Assembly: GCA_951217055.1 (NCBI GenBank)
Contig: OX578278.1
Location: 47,691,574 to 47,755,573, forward strand
DNA length: 64,000 nucleotides
Source: Gerris lacustris
Taxonomy: Eukaryota > Arthropoda > Insecta > Hemiptera > Gerridae
Direction: 5' to 3'
The position numbers and the translations under genes were made by a program. This document shows, in pieces, positions 13,414 through 22,259 of the stretch; position 1 is the first letter of the stretch; each line of letters starts with the position of its first letter. The notes beneath the pieces are model-generated. The model worked only from the letters and a program-made list of their open reading frames with translations. It did no database searches and was not told the origin of the DNA.

Positions 13414-13530
13414 ACGGAAAAAATGCCCACGGAAAAAAAGCCCAGGAAAAAATGCCCACGGAAAAAATGCCCACGGAAAAAATACCCACGGAAAAAATGC
13501 CCACGAAAACAATTCCCCCGGAAGAAATGT
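13414..13530. repeat. Minisatellite array, left arm of the Foldback-type element
   Basis: About seven units of GGAAAAAATGCCCAC and variants (AAGCCCA, ATACCCAC, ATTCCCCC) in direct order. The inverted counterpart is at 15838-15950. Confidence 0.85.
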
Positions 13531-15837
13531 CCAAAATAATTAAACTTTAATGTTTAATGGTAGTTTTTAAATTTGTATTAGTTTATTGTTAACGCTAACA
13601 AATTTTAACCCATTTTTAAGTGGAATATCCATTAGGGGTGTTGTATTTTTGCAGTTATATTACTATAAAAGTAACGGTACCCTGGGCCACTGGACTTAAG
13701 ATCTTCTTTAAGGTCTATATAGGGTATATAATAAAGTAATCAACCTTGCTATTCTATATGCTTCAAATAGCAATGTTGATTACTATAAATATTATATACC
13801 CTATAAACAATAGACCTTATATACAAGTAAGTTGAAAAAAAAGTTATTAATTTAAACGACATTGACTAATATTTAATCAATGGATGTAAATAAGGAGATG
13901 TGATCACAGAAGTTACAGTCTTTATAATTTCCATACATTTCTGTGTACCTAATGTTTAATTTTAAAGTACATTAAGGTAACCCTATCTAAGAGATCATTA
14001 AAAAATATTTTATTAATTTCCATTTTCAAGAGAAAATAAATATAATATAGAATTAACCGAAAGAATCTACCGAAAGTATAAATACGTATTTGACATAAGT
14101 ATGGCGTATGGGATATCGTTGGAAGCGGTAAAAAATAAGGAACTAATATAAAAGACCAATTTAGTGGCCTCCAAGCTAAGGAAAAGTTCCGAGGTGCCCC
14201 GTACTCGATTTTTTTTTAATTGGAAGACATAAAAAATATCTCTCTTCAGGACGATCATAACGCTTCCAAGTTTACTGGGTGTAAGGCACGGTAAGTAAGA
14301 AAAAACTGTGACATGGAGCTTCAAAGGCTCCTAAAAATCCAATTCTACAGCAAAAGATAGCTACATTAGACTGTGGAGCTAGGATCGTATACACTAATGT
14401 TGGTTCAAATGATTTTTGGCTTGAAAGATCCTTATACTAATATGTTAATACATATTATAGGTATATGTTGTTGAATAATAATTTTGATTAACACAATTAG
14501 TGGTTTGATCCATTCTGTGCTTGCCCTGATGCCCTCCATTACGGTAAACAACTTTTTTGAGTTTGATAAAATGTGAACGCAGACTCAAAACAGTACTAGT
14601 TCTAACAAGGATAAATGATTTTATACAAAAGACAAAAGAATGCTGTGTTATACTTAGGCTTACATTTGAATATAAAATTTACTAAAAATTATATAGGTTT
14701 AGTATTTCCTTGAAGAATTCATACTTTCCTAAAGATTAAGCATCAATGAAACCGCGTTAGTCAAAAGATAAGTTTAAACATAATAACAGACCAAGGACAA
14801 TCAGGACATTTCCCCAGAGGGGTCATAAACCGTGGATTACCACAGGTACTAAAGGGATATGTCAATCAGTATACCGACAAAGTTCAGATGCAGCAGTAGG
14901 ATTACGATTTGTTCGCCCACTCCCGTCTAGATAACCATAAATATTCAGGATTAGGCTAGTTTAATCTAGTGTTCAGTTTAACAGTGAATAGAGAGTAAAA
15001 CCGATTTTAGAACAAATAATTCTAAAAACTTAAAACATAATTTACTAAAAACAATTTCTCAAGAAAAAAATCGGAGGCATTATGAATGTTAACTTTCATT
15101 ATCTTACTAACTAAGGAGTAAAATTATATGATCTATTTTCGGTAAATTTCAATAGAAATATACGAGAATATAATAATATATAGCCTTTATAGAGATTTGT
15201 ATGGCAATCATCATTCTAATAAGCTAGCATATATTTTAAAATATTAAACACAAAACTAACTACACCTTCTAATTAATTTCTTTTGAAATAAAATCTCTAC
15301 CAAGATTTGTAAATCCAAAAAAAGTCGAAACTAAAGTTAGGATGGTACAGATTTTGGAAGAAAAATCAATGAGCACAGACGGTTGAAACTTATAGACAAA
15401 TTAGGTCTATGACCTACCTTCCAAATTTCATTAAACAAATGCCCACGGAGGAAAAGTCTTTAAAAAAAAAAAAAAAATCTAGCAACATTTTTTCCTTTTT
15501 AAGAGAATCAGTCACATCATCGTACGTGATTATACTTCAATTCTGTGCCCATATCATCCAGACAGAGGACCCGCGCCACTTTCACTTAAATTTTGGTATT
15601 ACGCAAATTTTAGTGAAATACATAAATATAGTACAAAATAAATTAATACCTGAATTTAAAAATATACTGAAAAATTAAAAAATTGAAAATGATAATTGAG
15701 ACTGACTCATTTTGTGCTTATAAACGATGAGACTAAACAACAGTATTTTATAAATTAAAAAAATAATAAAATCAATTTTAATATGTTTTATAATATTTTG
15801 CTAAAATTATTTCATTCAAAATTATATTTTGGACATT

Positions 15838-15950
15838 TCTTCCATGGGAATTTTTTTCGTGGGCATTTTTTCCGTGGGAATTTTTTCCGTGGGCATTTTT
15901 TCCTGGGTTTTTTTTCCTTGGGCATTTTTTCCGTGGGCATTTTTTCCGTG
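15838..15950. repeat. Minisatellite array, right arm of the Foldback-type element
   Basis: About seven units of GTGGGCATTTTTTCC and variants, inverted relative to the array at 13414-13530. Open frames crossing it give repeated peptides and are not genes. Confidence 0.85.
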
Positions 15951-16084
15951 ATTCAGTGCCGGGAGGGACTCCCACTTCACTTGGAAGGCTTTAGGTATAA
16001 TAACCCTGCTAAAGGTTGTTTCACAGTCACAGCCAGCAAATCGAGACAAGTGTCCGTCTGTATAGATAACAATATATTCATGTT

Positions 16085-16895
16085 CAGGGCCGCTGAGAGG
16101 ATTTCTAGGCACTTTCGAACAAATAACGGGAGGGGGGGTTAACTAAGATCAAGATGGGCTAAAATAACAAATAATTGAGTTGTTTTGTAGCTGGTAAGTT
16201 TCATTAAAAAACCTTCTGTTACACTTTGTATAATACATAATAATATAAAATTAAACATAATATAAATTGTTTGCTAAAATAGTGAGATCAAGAGTAAACA
16301 AATCAAAATAGATAGGTAAGTAATACTTTTATTTAAAAATCTGCATTACAAGTAAAAATGTAAAATTTATTCGTATTAGTTTGTTAATATGATTTGTCTG
16401 TCAGTTTCTCTCCTGTTAATTAACATTGACCATATTAAATATAATGAAAACATCACAAAAATCTAAGTATGTAACTAAATGCAACACAAGAATTCAAACT
16501 TCCATACTCATGACTCATTAGTCATAATTTTTAGTTATTCACAATCAGTGGCGTAGCTAAGTAGCTAGAGCATTGGGCCCCTCACCAAAAAAAAAAAAAA
16601 AAAAAAGAGTTAAAAAAAAATTGCTTTAGAACTGAATGGGGGCCCCTGACAATGGTATAGAAGTATAATCCCAAGTTAGATTTTATTATTCTCTAAAGGG
16701 GCCTCCATCGACATTGGTACAAAGGTAGTAGTTTAATTTTTTTTTATTTGGGGGCCCCCTGACACCGGGGTTCGAACTCACAGTTACGCCACTGATCGCA
16801 ATATCCTTCTTGCCTTTTAACTATAAGGGCTTGGGCCCCCTGAAGACACGGGCCCCTAGGCATTTGCCCCCCCCCCCTCCCTGTTGGCAGCCCTG
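16085..16895. mobile_element. Non-autonomous hAT element with perfect 8-bp target duplication
   Basis: Starts CAGGGCCGCTGAGAGG and ends TTGGCAGCCCTG, giving short imperfect inverted ends. It is flanked on both sides by TTCATGTT (16077-16084 and 16896-16903). No transposase frame is visible. A second hAT MITE from another family sits inside it, along with a poly-C run at about 16867-16876. Confidence 0.75.
16546..16794. mobile_element. hAT-like MITE (CAGTGGCGTAGC family), copy 2, nested
   Basis: Begins CAGTGGCGTAGCTAAG and ends CAGTTACGCCACTG. The flanks TTCACAAT and ATCGCAAT agree at 6 of 8 positions. It is inserted in the 811-bp hAT element described at 16085-16895. Confidence 0.7.
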
Positions 16896-17019
16896 TTCAT
16901 GTTATCTGGGATCTGGGGCCGAGATTATATGAGAAAATTAGTCTGAGTTGTCTCGGACCGATTTTTCTTGCTTTTACTCTGGCAAATTGTCGATTAAATC
17001 GGTATAGTTAATTTCTAGC

Positions 17020-17175
17020 GTCTCGCTTTGCGTGAATAATAAAAGTAAACTGTTCAGCTTGTCACTGTTACGCATTGTAGACCTACTCACTTATTTTATT
17101 CTGTTAAGAGCTGAAAAGCTCCTCTCTGCCGAACAGTTGGTTACTGGGAGAGTTAGGTATATGCTAAGGTTATGT
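17020..17175 (-). pseudogene. hAT transposase C-terminal dimerisation region, remnant
   Basis: The minus strand reads a hAT dimerisation-like segment with LPVTNCSAERSFSALNRIK, a stop, then SRSTMRNSDKLNSLLLL. The pattern (a P.T...AERSFS.L..IK core, then a short S.M...RL..L segment) is the conserved hAT C-terminus. One in-frame stop and the absence of the rest show a dead fragment. It abuts the end of the HINE-B copy. Confidence 0.7.
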
Positions 17176-17739
17176 ATAAGGGATATTTGGTTTATTTTAA
17201 ATATATTCCCATTAATATTTTTTGCCCTAGGAAAGTTTAGCCGTTATTATCCATTACTTTTTTTTATCTCCAGGGTCGAACAGCACCTTGTACTTCCTAA
17301 TTATTAATTTTTGTTCTTTTATTAAAATAACTTTCTTTCTAAAATTAAAAACCTTTCTGAAAGCGCATTTCAGTTATCAGTTAATCGGTGCTGGTGTGCA
17401 ACACTGAAACCGAAAAAGAATGCGGTGTGATGCGCCACGCTAGGCTCAGCTCAACTCCGCCCCGCAACCGGTGCCAACTCTTCCATTCAAAACAATGAGG
17501 TCCGATGTCCGATTTCACAAGCAGAGAAAAGAACGGCGTATTTATACAAGTTTTCTAGACCGTAGATTGTACCTGGATTTCCCGGGTGTTCCTTTACTCG
17601 GGGTAATCCTTTGTCGGGATGATGTAATCAGGCAGGTGCTGCCTTCATCGGTGTTCCTTTGTCGGGAGGGTGATGTAATAAATCGGGAAGTAACTGTGGC
17701 ACCGCGCCGCCTCTTGCTATCTGCTTGGCGCAGGTGCTG

Positions 17740-18560
17740 ACCGGAGGTTTCCAGGTCCGAGAAAGGGTGAAACCATCCTCTCTGAAGTTCTCCGGTTGTT
17801 TTTCGATCTCAATAGCCTCCCTTACCACCCTGCTGTGATACCTGTTGACAGATGCGAGTACCCGAATGTCCTCAAACTTGATGAGATGGCCGGTTTCGTC
17901 AGAATGCTGAGCTATTGCTGATCTGTGGTCGTTGTTTTTCACTCCTCTTACTTGTGTTCTTGTAGGCGGGTAGAGACCAGTGTTCCTGTTTAGCGGATGG
18001 TACGCAATGTGTCTTCCATCTTGAAGTCATTCTTTGCTAGGGCTAACTAAAGGTACTGCTTCTTTTCTTTCCATGAGTTCTCGTCACAGATCCTAAAGCC
18101 CCTTGAAAACTAAACTATGGACTAAGGAATGGATGACAGCTTTCTTCTGTGTCGGATGGTAATGTGACGCTGCATTAAGGTACCTGTCTGTGAGTATAGG
18201 CTTCCTGTAGACGGCGTGTCCAAGAGTTCCGTTGGTCTTCTTCGTCACCAGCACATCCAGAAAAGGTAGGCAGTCCTACTCTTCAATTTCCATGGTAAAT
18301 TGAATTTTTCAATGAATCGAATTCATATGATGGACAAAATCATCTAGAGTCTGTTTCCATAGAAGAAAAAGATCGTTGACATATCTCCACCAGCAGGACC
18401 ATCTCAAAACAGCTAAAGCGAGGGCTCTATCTTTGAAGGCTTCTAAGAACAGATTAGCAGCTACAGGTGACATAGGGGTACTCATGGGCGCACCATCTAT
18501 CTGCTTGCAGTATTCTCCATTGAATAATTAGTATGTAGATTTGAGACAATATTCTTTCAG
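17740..18560 (-). pseudogene. Penelope-like element, reverse transcriptase and downstream region, degraded
   Basis: Read on the minus strand from 18560 downwards there is GAPMSTPMSPVAANLFLE, then WRYVNDLFLLW (the active site normally YVDD, here with an N), then FLDVLVTKK and YRKPILTDRYLN. This is the order of a Penelope-type reverse transcriptase. Further on, about 17740-17942, comes the segment HSDETGHLIKFED, with VREAIEIEKQP and W.P, typical of the tail near the GIY-YIG endonuclease. Several stops and frame changes break the frame. Penelope elements use a GIY-YIG nuclease for insertion; its catalytic core is not seen here. Confidence 0.7.
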
Positions 18561-19010
18561 TGCGCTTTGTCTTCACATACCTTTCTTCTTATGATGGCAA
18601 TGGTGTCGTCTCAGTGCCGGATTTAGGTTTCTTGAGGCCCTACCTGTAATAGGGTAAAAATGGGTACCCACTTACTGATGCTTTTATATTAATTGCTATA
18701 AATTAACTGCTATAAATTATATTATTGCTTTTAAATTTTATATTAAAACATTGACTACCCACATGAAGAAAGTATAATACAAATTATACATATTTATATT
18801 CTATAATTGATAGAATGAATAGAAAAAAAGAATGTAAAATAATGAGTGTTAATCTCTCCTGTATAAAAACAGTTAAATGAATAATCAAAATAATATTCAA
18901 ATATAATATTGAATTATAGTAGAAAAAAGGAATTTTCCTTGAGTACCAGGCCTTAAGGGTAAACAATTCAAAATTGTCTTATTGTAAATGAACAACACAA
19001 TTTCTGATTG
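18561..19010. other. Non-coding stretch, possible hAT end
   Basis: AT-rich. CAGTGCCGGATTTAGG at about 18614 looks like a hAT terminal repeat, but no matching inverted end or target duplication was found nearby. Confidence 0.35.
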
Positions 19011-19012
19011 TT

Positions 19013-19975
19013 AGGGTTTTGTTGGTAAAACCAAAAAAAAGAAACCCTTATAGTTTCGTCCTGTGTCTGTCTGTCACTCTGTACACTGTACGGTTCCAAT
19101 AACTTTTGAACCAAAAGAGATAAAAACGTGAAACTTTCCAGTATAAAAGATCGTTTTGACGGGCACACAGGAAAAATATAGCGAACTCAATATTATCAGC
19201 TGTTAAAATTCAAAATGGCGGATAATTCACGTCGCGAAAAAAATTGTTTTTTTAATTTTTGAGTGGGGTATCAAATGAAAGGTATTGACGAGTAGAATAG
19301 AAATATAATATATACCACTTAGGGATAGTGCTTAATTTTCAGCGTTCCGCTATTACTAAAAATATAGAAAAATATGCAAAATGTGTGGTCTGCTGGGCCA
19401 TAGAAAAAATAAGATTAGCAATTTGATCTGATTTACTGCAAATCCAAGATGGCGGATAATTCATGTCACTCGAAAAAAAATATTTTTTTAAAATTTTGAG
19501 TGGGGTATCAAATGAAAGGTACTGAAGAGTAGAATAGAAATATATATACCACTTAGGGATAGTGCTTAATTTTCTGCGCCATTTTGTCAAAAAACATCGA
19601 AATTTTGCGTGTCCCCCCCCCCCCCCCTAAAATCGTATTTCCGCAATTACTAAAAATATAGAAAAATATGCAGAATGTGCGGTCTGCTGGGCCATAGAAA
19701 AAATAAGATTAGCAATTTGATCTGATTTACTGGAAATCCAAGATGGCGGATAATTCATGTTATCCGATTTTTTCTTTAAATTTTGAGTGGGGTATCAAAT
19801 GAAAGGTATTGAAGAGTAGATTTCAAAAATGTATAACACTTAATGTTAACATTTAATTTTGCGCGGCATTTTGTTAAAAAAAAAAAATCAAAACTTTTCT
19901 CCCCTCCCCCCTTACTAATTTTGTGTTCACAATACCAACGAAACCCTTTTTACGTGAGATTCACGCCTTACCAAT
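19013..19975 (+). mobile_element. HINE-A, complete copy with three core units
   Basis: Starts with the subterminal repeat AGGGTTTTGTTGGTA. The inverted partner TACCAACGAAACCCT is at 19933-19947, followed by a small stem-loop (ACGTGAGATTCACG) and CCAATTTT. The core holds about three tandem units, each with a pattern of GATGGCGGATAATTC, GGGGTATCAAATGAAAGGTA, CATTTTGT and a C-rich or poly-C run. Subterminal inverted repeats, a tandem-repeat core and a 3' hairpin are the layout known from Helentron-associated elements (DINE-1, HINE). It has no coding capacity. Confidence 0.65.
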
Positions 19976-20929
19976 TTTTTTTTTTTCTTTTACTCCTGTG
20001 CTCTTAAAAACTTTGATGATTTAAATATGAGAAATGGAAGTCTTTAAAGATAGTTATTATTTAAATTTTTTCCTACAGTTGACCAATAAGTGGTTGTTAT
20101 CGCACTCAAAATAATACGCAAAACAGCAGATTCCTGCACTTACTACTTTACCGCACTCCAGTGTTCCAACTTACAAACATAAAGAACAAACTAAACAAAG
20201 ATTAAATAATCCAAATTATAATAATACTAACAATGACAACTAATGATTATTTTTTAACTAACTACATGATTTAAACACCATATATCAAATATAAAAATGT
20301 TAAAATATAAAAAATTAAAGATGGACAATCTAAAAAAAAAGAATCAAATGTGATGAGAAAGTGTTATGATGAAAAATAATAACAGCGCTTGGTCAGGTTT
20401 GCTGAATCAGGCAAAAAAAAGGCAACACTGGCTATAAACAGAACAGCTAGTTTAGTTGATATTGTAAAACCTCTCTGATGAACACTCTATTATTTTATAT
20501 TTAATTTACAGATTAAACACTAACTGTAGGAAGTTGCAGTTCTTGTAGTGCTAAACGCAAACAAAATATGGAGACAGAGGTGGGATGGATGGTGGAGTGG
20601 ATGATGCTTTAAGCGGCCCACACACTAACAGTTTAACTGAAGATAACGATCTGTCCGTCCACGGAGCTTGGCCACACACTCGTCAGTTTTCCTTAAGATG
20701 ACGGACTGCAGTCGGAGGTGGACTGTAGGTGTGTGGAGGGTACAGGCGAGGATCGGATGGAAGGAGAGACGACAGTCCGTGGACTGTCCGGCCTGTGCCT
20801 CAAGATCAATGCCGCCCTACACTAACAGTCGGCCTACAGGCGTGTAGAGTGATTCGTCTTTATTTTGTTTATTTCCCTTCGTCGGACTGCAGGCCAAAAT
20901 CTTTTCGTGTTGTTAGAAAATTTTGGACT

Positions 20930-21085
20930 GACGACACCATGGTTGACCATAATCATAATTTTATTTCAGCTTTCATAGACATGTATCGTCTATATCCAGT
21001 CTATGGAAAATAAAGGACAAAAATTATTCAAACAAAAGGCTGAAAGACGAAGCGTACGGTGTGTTATTAGCATTTGACTTCTATA
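20930..21085 (+). pseudogene. MADF-domain (Harbinger partner protein) remnant
   Basis: Reads FISAFIDMYRLYPV from 20957, then, after a frame change of one base near 21000, WKIKDKNYSNKRLKDEAYGV. That is the start of a MADF domain (F...E.Y...P.LW......Y.....R..A). The frameshift breaks it. In Harbinger elements the MADF or Myb-like protein carries the transposase into the nucleus and helps it bind DNA; this copy cannot do so. Confidence 0.65.
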
Positions 21086-21143
21086 AAAAAAAAAAAAAAA
21101 CAGTACTGACTGCGACAATAGGTAATTACACTTTAAATATAGT

Positions 21144-21215
21144 ACATATGATAATAATTCTTTAGTTAAATAATTTATTACATATGATAATAATTCTTTA
21201 GTTAAATAATTTATA
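21144..21215. repeat. 36-bp unit, two tandem copies
   Basis: ACATATGATAATAATTCTTT, followed by AGTTAAATAATTTATT, occurs twice directly, starting at 21144 and 21180, inside the Harbinger derivative. Confidence 0.85.
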
Positions 21216-21301
21216 ATTGTTTAATTAATTTATTAATAATTTCTGATAAATTATAAATTTTACATTTGTAATTACATTTTTATAGATAGTGTTAAAAAGA
21301 A

Positions 21302-21462
21302 AATAAGCAATCTCCTGCACTTATTGACTGGCGCATTTTGGTGCTCGTTTTACTAATGAAGGGTGAAGGTGAAACCAATCTCAACATTTTGTTGAAATTG
21401 TCTTCGTTCATTCGCAAATAGTTTAATAAATCTTCTTTATGGGAATGCCTCAACTCAAGCAA
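21302..21462 (-). pseudogene. HARBI1-like transposase, N-terminal fragment
   Basis: The minus strand has an open frame with LLELRHSHKEDLLNYLRM, NEDNFNKMLRLVSP, TKMRQSISAGDCL. This is the conserved N-terminal region of Harbinger transposases (YLRM....F..LL..V.P.I....T.MR..I.. .ERL). The catalytic DDE region does not follow, so only a fragment is left. It lies opposite to the MADF remnant, as in intact Harbinger elements. Confidence 0.65.
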
Positions 21463-22222
21463 CAAAGAAATGTGTGAACTAGTGTCTCTTTCTTGGAGCC
21501 ACTTCTTTGATCAAAACCTTTTTTTTCTTTACTGGTTCACAATAATTAACCCATAATACGTACAACGCACAACGTTTACTTCTACGCATTCAGAAAGTCT
21601 AGCGGGGACCGACAGTGAGCAGTTCATTGCCTGCTGTTAAATCGACAGATATCGGTCTGCAGTTAAAAATCGACAGATATCGGCCTGTAGGCATTCATCG
21701 CACAGTGTATGGTGCATACAGGCACAGATCTGTAGTTCTTTACGATTGCCTGCAGGTGGTGGACGGGTAATGTGTGGTGGTCTGAGATTTTGGCCTTACG
21801 ATAATCGTATACGATAACAGCCTGCAGTTAAACTGTAAGTGTGTGGGCCCCTTTAGAAGCAATAATAACAACCAGGGAGGAGTTGAATTAATTCAGTTCT
21901 CTGGTAGTGAGTTTTAAGAACTATTATGTGAGTAAGAACATAATTTACGAACACGCTATATTCAACCGTCGAGTACAGGCGCTTAAGGAACCAGTAGATT
22001 TTCATTCTGATCTTTACTTAGGGCAATTTCACTTAGTAAATTGCCTCTTTTCCTCAATGTATCTACGAAACCTCTTGTTTCTCAAATTTAGGATGGACAT
22101 AAAAAAAACAACACCAAAATAGCCCCCAAACCCTAAAAATTACTTCATTTTGGACTAAAAATATAGATACGACATTTTCACTTAGCATGGCAGTATAATC
22201 GGCGATAATTGGTTTAAAAAAT

Positions 22223-22245
22223 CCCCCCCCCCCCCCCCCCCCCCC
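22223..22245. repeat. Poly-C run of about 23 bases
   Basis: The longest C homopolymer in the window. No surrounding HINE-A or hAT MITE sequence was recognised. The run length may be affected by sequencing. Confidence 0.85.
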
Positions 22246-22259
22246 GACCACAGTTAAGA

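Larger units (their letters stand above)
13409..15954. mobile_element. Foldback-type (FB-like) element with minisatellite inverted ends
   Basis: Each end is an array of a short unit (GGAAAAAATGCCCAC), in one orientation at 13414-13530 and inverted at 15838-15950. The inner borders also match inversely (GAAATGTCCAAAAT and ATTTTGGACATTTC). The element is flanked by AGTGCCGGG at 13400-13408 and 15955-15963, and the uninterrupted homolog near 10035 has a single AGTGCCAGG, so this is a 9-bp target duplication. Inverted ends built of tandem units plus a 9-bp duplication are the hallmarks of Drosophila Foldback elements. The 2.3-kb interior has no transposase that I recognise, so it is probably non-autonomous. 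Confidence 0.75.
12855..16980 (+). mobile_element. HINE-B copy broken by two later insertions
   Basis: The HINE-B sequence runs from about 12855 (GAGGTCCCTTGAGTCC) to 13408. It resumes at 15955 to 16084 and again at 16896 to about 16980, where the 3' subterminal repeat ATATGAGAAAATT and the stem-loop GTCTGAGTTGTCTCGGAC are seen. The joined pieces are collinear with the inverted copy at 9844-10260, which serves as an uninterrupted reference for the first break. The first break is a Foldback-type element and the second a hAT element, each with its own target duplication. Confidence 0.7.
20609..21857. mobile_element. PIF/Harbinger element, internal deletion derivative
   Basis: The ends are inverted copies: GCCCACACACTAACAGTTTAAC... 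on the left and the matching AAACTGTAAGTGTGTGGGC on the right. Further subterminal repeats are rich in CTGCAG and GACAG. Inside, two divergent gene remnants remain: a MADF-type DNA-binding domain on the plus strand and the N-terminal part of a HARBI1-like transposase on the minus strand. PIF/Harbinger elements encode exactly such a pair. The DDE catalytic part is missing. The exact target duplication was not resolved. Confidence 0.7.

Noticed and set aside
15778..16142. Open frames on both strands with a repeated KNAHGKNSHGKN-like or FFRGHFFRG-like peptide
   Set aside because: They are produced by the minisatellite arm of the Foldback-type element; both strands are open for the same reason and there is no start or splice context.
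18614..18960. CAGTGCCGGATTTAGG as a hAT end
   Set aside because: No matching inverted end or 8-bp duplication could be found.
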